From contig SDWL01000046.1 of the NCBI GenBank assembly GCA_004195315.1, positions 1 through 9,757 of the forward strand: a stretch of 9,757 bases of DNA, given 5' to 3'. Within the stretch, counting starts at the first letter, position 1. Every line of letters begins with the position of its first letter. The notes under the pieces are model-generated. The model worked only from the letters and a program-made list of their open reading frames with translations. It made no database searches and was not told the origin of the DNA. A program made the translations under genes and the position numbers. Of the stretch, positions 1 through 5,891 are shown one piece after another. The stretch comes from Lutibacter sp. GTDB lineage: Bacteria; Bacteroidota; Bacteroidia; Flavobacteriales; Flavobacteriaceae.

Positions 1-19
1 AGATGTGTATAAGAGACAG
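1..19 (+). other. Tn5/Nextera mosaic-end adapter (library artefact)
   Basis: The first 19 bases, AGATGTGTATAAGAGACAG, are the exact Tn5 mosaic end used in tagmentation libraries. The reverse complement closes the window at 9739-9757. These bases are not genomic. Translated, they give the familiar spurious peptide start MCIRDR, which would be wrongly joined to the gene fragment that follows. Confidence 0.97.
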
Positions 20-215
20 ATATTTAGGAAGTAAAGCTAGATATGAATCAGAAAATGGAACTGAAGTGCTAGAAGTTTATACGCACCATATTTCTGAATA
101 TTTAATTACCGCCAATAATAATGGATTTACATTAGTAGAAATTCAGGAGCAGTTTGACAATTTAAATGAAAATGAAATACCAAGATTAATTTCCTTTATT
201 TTCAGGAAAAATTAA
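20..215 (+). CDS. C-terminal fragment, probable class I SAM-dependent methyltransferase
   Basis: This is an open frame of about 64 genuine codons from the adapter junction to a TAA at 213-215. No native start is present because the gene is cut at the library end; the ATG at position 3 lies inside the adapter. The visible part reads like the last strands of a class I (Rossmann-fold) methyltransferase. It has a T-H-H-x-x-x-E-Y segment, then an N-G-F-T-L-x-E-I strand, and it ends PRLISFIFRKN. A closing beta-hairpin with a 'P-R-L-x-x-F-x-F' ending is common in small-molecule and ubiquinone-type methyltransferases of Bacteroidota. The SAM-binding glycine motif would lie in the missing N-terminal part, so the assignment rests on C-terminal similarity recalled from memory and the substrate is unknown. 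The gene converges on the secreted-protein gene at 243 with only 27 bp between their stops, and I see no hairpin terminator there. Confidence 0.5.
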
Positions 216-242
216 AAACGTTAACCATACAAATTGTAAAAT

Positions 243-2120
243 TTACCTAATAATTATTTTTTGGCTTCCTTCTAAAGTATCTGTAGTTAATTTTAAGATA
301 TAAATTCCTGTAGTTAAATAAGGTACTTCAAGTTGTTTTACATTATTATTGTTAAAATCAAATTCTTGAGTATACACTTTTAATCCCGTTATTGTATACA
401 ATTCTACCCTAGTTTTACCTAGGTATTGGTTAGATCGTATGTTAAAATTACCATCTGAAACAGTTGGATATACAGAAATACCTGTTTTTCCAAAAAATTC
501 GTCATCAACTCCTAATGAAGTATTTGTTTGAAGGTTTATTGTAATTGTCTGATTTCCTAAAAAACCACTGGTTGCATTGGTAATATTAACTATAAAAGTG
601 TCTGTTTCAATAGCAGAAGCTGTGTTATCGTAGGTTATTAAATTATTATTAATGTCTTCTTGTGTAAAAGTTTGACCAACTGTAGTAAAAGCAACGCCAC
701 TTTTAAATAGTGTATAAGCTGGTAATTGCGTTAAAGTAAATACTTGTTGCGCAGATGAAGATCCTGCACTTGTAGCTTCCAAATGTAATGGTACAATGTC
801 AGACCCTGCGTTACCCGCAATAAAATTAAAATCATTATGTGGAGAAAGAACAGAATTGGTTGAAGAACCAGGTAAACTTTCACAAAGATTTAGTGTCCAA
901 CTATTAAGGGTCCCCGAAGAAAAGTCTGTATCATTGTCAATGATTTCTAAAGTCCAATTCCCAACAGAATCTTCTCCATTAAAATCAGCTAAAGAACCTA
1001 TTGGCCTAGCGCTAGTAGTTATAAAACAATCATAATCAAAAGAAGCATCATCATCAAAAATCACATTTATTTCAGGTTGCGTACCACAAGTTTTATCGTT
1101 TAATATAACTCTAGTTCCCATTGGTGATATTAAAGTAAGAGTTAAATCTCCAGAGAAATTATGCGAAATATCCATCGTAACATTAACATCACTTATCGTT
1201 ATGTTTGGTACAACAGCTATAACATCAGTAGTTGAAGTAATATTTGGAAGAGGAATATTTATGCCCCCAATGTTATCAGTACAATTAGATACAAAAATTT
1301 CAGTTTGAAAACTTTGTACTGGAGACCAAGTTCCTGAATCGCAATGATTTTGAGGTTTAACACGCCAATAATAAACAGTGCTATATTTTAAAGTAGTAAG
1401 ACTTAGGTATGAGTTACCACTTGTTATTTTTTTATCTATAACCAATGAAGGAAAAGGAAATGTAGGATCTTCAGATACTTGTAAGGTAAAGTAATCAGTA
1501 TTGGCTCCAGGAATTTCTGTAAATGTTATATTAGTAACAGGAATATTAGTAGCTCCGTTAGCTGGTAATGATGGTATTGATGGCCCAACTGCGAAACCAT
1601 CTACTTCTAAAGTTAGCGGTATAGTTTCTACATGACCAATTCCGCCATCTCCAGTTCCAACTACGTTAAAAGTATAAGAACCTATCGGTACCAAATCTAT
1701 ATCACTAATCTCTAAAGTAAAAGTTGTAGGTCCAGTAGTTAAAGTTACCGGAGTAAATGTAAATGTTGCACTAGCAATTTCAGGACTTGCAGCTGTTATA
1801 GTGAAATTAGTTGTTTCATCATAATCAATAGTTGATGTGTAATCAAAAGTAAATGTAGCGGTAGCACCAGCATTTTGGTTACAAACATGTACTATACTTT
1901 CTTGTGCTGTTATTGTAAAAGTACCTGCTAATACTTTTTCAGGATTTTCAGTATCAATTTCTGTATTAAAAGGTATTAAGATTGCGTTTTGTGCAACATT
2001 AGCTAACACAAACTGATTGTTGGTTTCTTTATGATTTAATTTAGCATACTTATTTAAGTAATTAGATGCAATTACCGAAACAGACAATAAAACTAAAAAA
2101 AATAGCGATTTTTTTAACAT
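243..2120 (-). CDS. Secreted P-domain protein with T9SS type A sorting domain, no peptidase domain
   Basis: This 625-aa protein is predicted to be exported by Sec and then carried across the outer membrane by type IX secretion. Residues 1-19 form a signal peptide (KK followed by a hydrophobic stretch ending near VIAS). Residues about 65-175 are beta-rich. Residues about 178-274 are fibronectin-III-like (PANGATNIP, VYYWRVKPQN, GTWSPVQSFQT). Residues about 303-413 are a proprotein-convertase P/homo-B domain, with the hallmarks ISHNFSGDLTLTLISPMGT, ADFNGEDSVGNWTLEIIDN and LNSWTLNLC. A further beta-rich, cadherin-like segment covers about 420-535, and the T9SS type A CTD covers about 545-625 (ISVYPTVSDGNFNI, VELYTITGLKVY, LTTGIYILKL, final KIIIR). 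In the flavobacterial proteins I know with this tail, a reprolysin-like zinc protease precedes it. Here no HExxH is present and only about 45 residues separate the signal peptide from the tail. A binding or adhesive role, or a decayed protease, is therefore more likely than catalysis. The ATG at 2118-2120 is supported by the signal peptide that follows. No Shine-Dalgarno is visible, as usual in this phylum. Confidence 0.88.
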   Translation of the reverse strand: MLKKSLFFLVLLSVSVIASNYLNKYAKLNHKETNNQFVLANVAQNAILIPFNTEIDTENPEKVLAGTFTITAQESIVHVCNQNAGATATFTFDYTSTIDYDETTNFTITAASPEIASATFTFTPVTLTTGPTTFTLEISDIDLVPIGSYTFNVVGTGDGGIGHVETIPLTLEVDGFAVGPSIPSLPANGATNIPVTNITFTEIPGANTDYFTLQVSEDPTFPFPSLVIDKKITSGNSYLSLTTLKYSTVYYWRVKPQNHCDSGTWSPVQSFQTEIFVSNCTDNIGGINIPLPNITSTTDVIAVVPNITISDVNVTMDISHNFSGDLTLTLISPMGTRVILNDKTCGTQPEINVIFDDDASFDYDCFITTSARPIGSLADFNGEDSVGNWTLEIIDNDTDFSSGTLNSWTLNLCESLPGSSTNSVLSPHNDFNFIAGNAGSDIVPLHLEATSAGSSSAQQVFTLTQLPAYTLFKSGVAFTTVGQTFTQEDINNNLITYDNTASAIETDTFIVNITNATSGFLGNQTITINLQTNTSLGVDDEFFGKTGISVYPTVSDGNFNIRSNQYLGKTRVELYTITGLKVYTQEFDFNNNNVKQLEVPYLTTGIYILKLTTDTLEGSQKIIIR

Positions 2121-2166
2121 TTTCGGGGTTTCTCAAAGGGTTAATAACTTATTATTAGGGTAATTA

Positions 2167-2174
2167 CAAATATA
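2167..2174 (-). promoter_or_regulatory. Candidate -7 box (TATATTTG) for the secreted P-domain gene
   Basis: The minus strand reads TATATTTG here, a full match to the Bacteroidota primary-sigma -7 consensus TAnnTTTG. It lies about 46 nt before the ATG of the secreted protein and would give a leader of roughly 40 nt. No clear TTG -33 element sits at the expected 17-23 nt spacing; the nearest resemblance is TGTTTTA. The region is very AT-rich, so a chance match is possible. Confidence 0.4.
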
Positions 2175-2201
2175 ACTAAATATTTTTGATTAAAACAGAT
2201 T

Positions 2202-2219
2202 GTTTATTAATTAATAAAC
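2202..2219. repeat. 18-bp perfect palindrome upstream of the secreted-protein promoter
   Basis: GTTTATTAATTAATAAAC is identical to its own reverse complement over 18 bp. It lies about 28 bp upstream of the candidate -7 box of the secreted-protein gene, where a regulator or RNA polymerase could contact DNA. It has no loop and no T-tract, so it does not look like a terminator. It could be an operator half-site pair, but the surrounding AT-richness makes chance plausible. Confidence 0.35.
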
Positions 2220-2313
2220 CCTTTTATAAAATGCTTATAATCTTTTGGTTACTGTTTTTTTATAATTTGAAGATTATTGAAAATACTGTAAAAATTAGTT
2301 GAATTAAGAATTT

Positions 2314-2347
2314 AAAAAAGGTGAAGCTTTTAAGCTTCACCTTTTTT
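2314..2347 (-). terminator. Strong intrinsic terminator of the aldehyde dehydrogenase gene
   Basis: A 16-bp perfectly paired inverted repeat surrounds the core GGTGAAGCTT / AAGCTTCACC, with A6 on one flank and T6 on the other. The loop is 2-4 nt. It begins 24 bp past the stop codon of the aldehyde dehydrogenase. The symmetrical A and T runs make it usable from both strands, but only the minus-strand gene reads into it. Confidence 0.9.
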
Positions 2348-2370
2348 AATAAAATATAGTTATAAAACTA

Positions 2371-3924
2371 TTATAAATCAAATTTTATACCTTGTGCTAA
2401 AGGAAGCTCTGTAGTATAATTAATTGTATTTGTTTGACGTCTCATATATACTTTCCAAGCATCAGAACCAGATTCTCTTCCACCCCCAGTTTCTTTTTCA
2501 CCACCAAAAGCACCTCCAATTTCAGCTCCTGAAGTTCCAATATTTATGTTTGCAATACCACAATCTGAGCCCGCTTGTGATAAGAATGCTTCTGCTTCAC
2601 GTAAATTATTTGTCATAATTGCAGACGATAATCCTTGAACTACACCATTTTGAATTTCAATGGCATTGTGAACATCTCCGCTGTATTTTAATAAATATAA
2701 AACGGGTGCAAATGTTTCGTTTTGAACAATTTCAAAATGATTTTCAGCTTCGGCAATAGCAGGTTTAACATAACATCCACTTTCGTAACCTTCACCATTT
2801 AAAACACCACCTTCAACAATTAAGTTTCCACCTTCTTCAACTACTTTTTGTAAGGCGTTTTTGTACATCTTTACGGCATCTTTATCAATTAGCGGCCCAA
2901 CATGATTATTTTCATCTAGCGGGTTTCCAATACGTAATTGTTTATAAGCATCAACCAACGTATTTTTTACTTTATCATACATAGATTCATGAATAATTAA
3001 TCTACGTGTAGATGTACAACGTTGTCCTGCAGTTCCAACAGCGCCAAACACAGCACCAATAATAGTCATTTTAATATCAGCATCTGGCGTTACAATAATG
3101 GCATTGTTTCCTCCTAATTCTAATAAACTTCTACCTAAACGTTCAGCAATAGTTTTAGCAACAATTTTACCCATTCTTATTGAGCCAGTTGCCGAAATTA
3201 ATGGAATGCGTTTATCTGTAGTCATGTATTCACCTACTTTATAATCTCCATTTACTATGCACGATATTCCTTCAGGTAAATTATTATCTTTTAGAACATC
3301 AGCAATTATATTTTGACAAGCAATACTACATAAAGGAGCTTTTTCAGAAGCTTTCCAAACACAAACATCGCCAGCAATCCAAGCTAAAGCCGTATTCCAA
3401 GCCCAAACAGCTACGGGGAAGTTAAAAGCAGAAATAATTCCAACAATTCCAAGTGGATGGTATTGATCGTACATTCTATGACCAGGACGTTCAGAGTGCA
3501 ATGTAGAACCGTTTAATTGACGAGACAAGCCAACAGCAAAGTCACAGATATCTATCATTTCTTGAACTTCACCTAAGCCTTCTTGTAACGATTTTCCCAT
3601 TTCATAAGAAACTAATTCTCCTAATGGTTGTTTTAACTCTCGTAATTTTTCGCCAAACTGACGAACAATTTCACCACGAAGAGGTGCTGGTTTTAGTCTC
3701 CAAGTTTTAAAAGCGCTTTGAGCAGTCTCCATAACTTTTTCAAAATCGTCTTTTGTGGTTGTAGTAACTTTTCCAATTAAGTTCCCGTCTACTGGAGAAT
3801 ATGATTCAAGTACTTCACCATTTCCAAAGAAATTTGACCCAGTTGAAGTTCCTTGATTTAATTCTTTCACACCTAATCTTATAAGTGCTTTTTCAATTGT
3901 TTTTTCTATTGTTATATATTCCAT
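2371..3924 (-). CDS. ALDH7-family aldehyde dehydrogenase (piperideine-6-carboxylate / aminoadipate semialdehyde type)
   Basis: This 517-aa NAD(P)-dependent cytosolic aldehyde dehydrogenase is full length for the antiquitin (ALDH7) family. The oxyanion asparagine is N168 in SAFNFPVAVW, the cofactor-binding lysine is K191 in VWKASE, the general base is E269 in LLELGGNNAI, the nucleophile is C303 in GQRCTSTRR, and E403 lies in NETFAPV. The sequence GAVGTAGQRCTSTRRLIIHE and the C-terminal SGSDAWKVYMRRQTNTINY are typical of ALDH7. Characterised members (bacterial AmaB/Pcd, human ALDH7A1) oxidise alpha-aminoadipate semialdehyde, which equilibrates with piperideine-6-carboxylate, in lysine catabolism, so that is the likely substrate. 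No lysine aminotransferase or other lysine gene adjoins it, so the substrate remains an inference. The gene stands alone, with its own terminator downstream and another operon's terminator just upstream. The ATG at 3922-3924 gives the usual N-terminus, and no clear promoter box was found. Confidence 0.93.
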   Translation of the reverse strand: MEYITIEKTIEKALIRLGVKELNQGTSTGSNFFGNGEVLESYSPVDGNLIGKVTTTTKDDFEKVMETAQSAFKTWRLKPAPLRGEIVRQFGEKLRELKQPLGELVSYEMGKSLQEGLGEVQEMIDICDFAVGLSRQLNGSTLHSERPGHRMYDQYHPLGIVGIISAFNFPVAVWAWNTALAWIAGDVCVWKASEKAPLCSIACQNIIADVLKDNNLPEGISCIVNGDYKVGEYMTTDKRIPLISATGSIRMGKIVAKTIAERLGRSLLELGGNNAIIVTPDADIKMTIIGAVFGAVGTAGQRCTSTRRLIIHESMYDKVKNTLVDAYKQLRIGNPLDENNHVGPLIDKDAVKMYKNALQKVVEEGGNLIVEGGVLNGEGYESGCYVKPAIAEAENHFEIVQNETFAPVLYLLKYSGDVHNAIEIQNGVVQGLSSAIMTNNLREAEAFLSQAGSDCGIANINIGTSGAEIGGAFGGEKETGGGRESGSDAWKVYMRRQTNTINYTTELPLAQGIKFDL

Positions 3925-3980
3925 AGGTTGGATATGTTTTAATTTAAATTTATGTAAAATTACAAATAATAAATGTTTTT

Positions 3981-4014
3981 AAAAGAAAAGCCGCTTCAAA
4001 TTTGAAACGGCTTT
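3981..4014 (-). terminator. Intrinsic terminator of the sigma/anti-sigma operon
   Basis: The arms AAAGCCG and CGGCTTT enclose an inner palindrome, TTCAAATTTGAA, with one C/A mismatch between the outer and inner stems. On the minus strand the hairpin is followed by a T-rich run (TTTTCTTTT when counted from the stem base). It starts about 40 nt after the stop codon of the anti-sigma/barrel gene and ends about 57 bp before the aldehyde dehydrogenase start, so it insulates the two units. Confidence 0.85.
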
Positions 4015-4054
4015 CTTCATTCAATATTTGGTAACCAACCAAATAATAAACCAA

Positions 4055-5251
4055 CTAAAACTTATAATTTAAACCTGTATAAACTCCTAAGTAATATGGT
4101 TGAATACTACCAGAGTTTTTAGAAAAGGTATTTGTTTGAACTTTAAACATTGGAGATATATTAATGAATAAATTTTTATGAATAGAATAATCTATATCTA
4201 AACCAATATTACCACTAAAGTTTACCGATCTTAAATTGTTTGATGAACCTAAACTTTGAGAAAAATTATTGGTTTCAATAAAAACTTCATCTCTATTTAA
4301 AAGAAGCGTACTAAAACCACCAACTACATTTAACCCAAGTTTCCCATTTACAACATTATATTTTACTTCAACAGGAATTTCAACATAACCAAAAACCTGA
4401 TTTAAACTTCCTGAATTATCAATTTCTTTGGATGATATATTTTCACTTTTAGCTAAAATAGAATTATTAGATAAATTAGAAAAACCGATAACTGAAACAC
4501 CTGGCGTAACATAAATTCCACCTGTTGTATACCCCAAATTAATAAGATTAACACCTGATTGCACACTAAATTTACGGTTAAGTTTGTATGCGACTTTTAC
4601 ACCATAAGAATAGGATGAATTCCCAGAAGTTGGATTTTCTTTAAACTGGGAGTCAACTCCAGATCCATCGCCAAATGAATTGATGAAAATTGGCGCAAAA
4701 ATGGTAGCAACTGTAAGTTTTCCGTTTAAAAAATCCTTACTTTCCACTTTAACAACTGTATTATTTTGCAATGGTAAATTTGCGGCATCAGCTAAGTAAG
4801 ATATACTTGAATTTTTTTCAATTTCTGATGGTTCTTCAGAAGTGTTTCCATTGTTTTTATTAATAATAGCATTTAAATTAGCAAAACCACCATTACTTTT
4901 TAATTCTAAGGCTGAATCAATTTTAGTTTTATTTAAGGGAGATTTTTTTGTTGCTAAAGTTGTGCTTATTACACTTTCCTTATTATCTATTTCTTGAGGA
5001 AGTTCATTGTTCTTTGGAAGAATAGTTTTGGTTAAATTTGAGGTTGGTAAAAAATAAATAGTACCAACACTAAAAAGTAAAGCAAACAATGCTGCAATAC
5101 TTGAAATTTTAAACCAAAAAGGTATGTGACGTTTTTTTGAAGGTTTAGCCAATTGTTTTTCAATAGCACGCCATGCTTTAACAGGTGGGGAAACCTCAAA
5201 GTCTTTTAAATTCTCTTGGAATAGTCTATCAATATTTTTTAAATCTCTCAC
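4055..5251 (-). CDS. Dual membrane-spanning anti-sigma factor with C-terminal outer-membrane beta-barrel
   Basis: This 398-aa protein sits directly downstream of an ECF sigma gene. Residues 1-43 are a short charged cytoplasmic segment with the pattern FEVSPPVKAWRAIEKQL, as in anti-sigma partners of Bacteroidota sigma factors. Residues about 44-68 form one hydrophobic helix (ISSIAALFALLFSVG), preceded by lysines and arginines that favour a cytoplasmic N-terminus. Residues about 69-175 are a polar, Asn/Ser/Lys-rich linker with no clear fold. Residues about 177-398 are alternating amphipathic strands of an outer-membrane barrel, ending YTGLNYKF with the terminal Phe of a BAM signal. One chain would therefore reach from cytoplasm to outer membrane, as described for the Dma proteins of Bacteroides thetaiotaomicron. 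The inferred role is to hold the sigma factor and release it when the outer membrane or barrel is perturbed. The start is GTG at 5249-5251; there is no ATG between the sigma stop and this codon. A cleaved signal peptide is unlikely because about 43 residues precede the helix. Confidence 0.8.
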   Translation of the reverse strand: MRDLKNIDRLFQENLKDFEVSPPVKAWRAIEKQLAKPSKKRHIPFWFKISSIAALFALLFSVGTIYFLPTSNLTKTILPKNNELPQEIDNKESVISTTLATKKSPLNKTKIDSALELKSNGGFANLNAIINKNNGNTSEEPSEIEKNSSISYLADAANLPLQNNTVVKVESKDFLNGKLTVATIFAPIFINSFGDGSGVDSQFKENPTSGNSSYSYGVKVAYKLNRKFSVQSGVNLINLGYTTGGIYVTPGVSVIGFSNLSNNSILAKSENISSKEIDNSGSLNQVFGYVEIPVEVKYNVVNGKLGLNVVGGFSTLLLNRDEVFIETNNFSQSLGSSNNLRSVNFSGNIGLDIDYSIHKNLFINISPMFKVQTNTFSKNSGSIQPYYLGVYTGLNYKF

Positions 5252-5266
5252 TAGTATCTTATAATC

Positions 5267-5809
5267 TTAAATAGATAATTGACTTTCTTGATGTTTTTCA
5301 ATTTTTTGTTTTAAAATGGCTCTTGCTCGGGCTAAATTTGATTTTGATGTGCCTTCAGCAATTTGCAACATTTTAGAAATTTCTTTATGAGAAAATCCAT
5401 CCAAAACATATAGGTTAAAAACCATTCTGTATCTGTCAGGCAACCCCTGTATTAGATTTAATAAAAAATCTAAAGAAACTTCATCATCATCAATGTCAAC
5501 AATCACTTCATCTGGTATCTCTTCAGTAACTAGGTTTAACACGTTCTTTTGTCTATATTTTAAAAGAATGGTGTTCACCATTACACGCTTTAACCAACCT
5601 TCAAAAGAACCTTTAAATTTAAACTGCTCAATTTTATCGAAAATGGTAATAAAACCATCTTGAAAATTATCTTGAGCTTCATGTTTATTTTTAGAGTACT
5701 TTAAGCATATAGAGAACAACTTACCAGAAAAAAGTTGGTAAATTTCTTCTTGTGCCCTTCGGTCGTTTTTTGCACATTGTTTTACGAGCTCATTTAAACT
5801 CAAAAGCAA
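5267..5809 (-). CDS. ECF-type RNA polymerase sigma factor
   Basis: This 180-aa sigma-70 family protein is of typical ECF length. Region 2 spans about residues 20-88 (IYQLFSGKLFSICLKYSKN, then FQDGFITIFDKIEQFKFKGS and FEGWLKRVMVNTILLKYRQ, covering core binding and -10 recognition). An acidic linker follows (VIVDIDDDEV), and region 4 spans about 115-170, with LPDRYRMVFNLYVLDGFSHKE and a helix-turn-helix near IAEGTSKSNLARAR. The start is TTG at 5807-5809, with a second TTG two codons later. No ATG lies between the upstream in-frame stop at 5819-5821 and M77 inside region 2, so a TTG start is required. It forms an operon with the anti-sigma/barrel gene; the gap is 15 nt and both genes are in the same frame. 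It should direct RNA polymerase to an envelope-related regulon, probably including this operon, but no target promoter can be named from here. Confidence 0.93.
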   Translation of the reverse strand: MLLSLNELVKQCAKNDRRAQEEIYQLFSGKLFSICLKYSKNKHEAQDNFQDGFITIFDKIEQFKFKGSFEGWLKRVMVNTILLKYRQKNVLNLVTEEIPDEVIVDIDDDEVSLDFLLNLIQGLPDRYRMVFNLYVLDGFSHKEISKMLQIAEGTSKSNLARARAILKQKIEKHQESQLSI

Positions 5810-5836
5810 CTGTTTTAATTATTAATTAGATACCTA

Positions 5837-5844
5837 TAAAGATA
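5837..5844 (-). promoter_or_regulatory. Candidate -7 box (TATCTTTA) for the sigma operon, within an inverted repeat
   Basis: The minus strand reads TATCTTTA, one base from the TAnnTTTG consensus, about 28 nt before the TTG start of the sigma gene. It lies inside the inverted repeat ACCTAT-(7 nt)-ATAGGT at 5832-5850. That arrangement could let a dimeric regulator cover the promoter. No -33 TTG was found, and if the operon is read by its own ECF sigma the consensus would differ. Confidence 0.3.
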
Positions 5845-5865
5845 ATAGGTTGCGTAAATTTACAT

Positions 5866-5873
5866 TACTTTTG
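5866..5873 (+). promoter_or_regulatory. -7 box (TACTTTTG) for the LuxE-like acyltransferase gene
   Basis: TACTTTTG fully matches TAnnTTTG and ends 18 bp before the ATG at 5892, which would give a short leader of about a dozen bases. It supports starting the gene at 5892 rather than at the TTG at 5850, because that TTG would lie upstream of the transcript. A TTG at 5850-5852 is too close (13 bp) to be a standard -33 element. Confidence 0.5.
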
Positions 5874-5891
5874 TGTTGTTTCCCAGAATTT

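Noticed and set aside
3..20. ATG at position 3 as the start of the first gene (peptide MCIRDR)
   Set aside because: These codons are the Tn5 mosaic-end adapter, so the real gene begins outside the window.
796..1035. Plus-strand open frame opposite the secreted P-domain gene
   Set aside because: It lies wholly within a convincing minus-strand gene, shows no recognisable protein features and has no promoter box of its own.
2424..2618. Plus-strand open frame opposite the aldehyde dehydrogenase
   Set aside because: It is antisense to the conserved C-terminus of the dehydrogenase, and its low-complexity H/Q/L-rich composition is what antisense translation produces.
3963..3971. Possible -7 box for the aldehyde dehydrogenase (minus strand TATTATTTG)
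   Set aside because: The spacing between TA and TTTG is three bases rather than two and no -33 element is visible, so it was not listed as a promoter.
5850..5891. Fourteen-codon N-terminal extension of the acyltransferase from TTG 5850
   Set aside because: A TAnnTTTG promoter box at 5866-5873 lies inside it, and the ATG at 5892 gives a sensible N-terminus.
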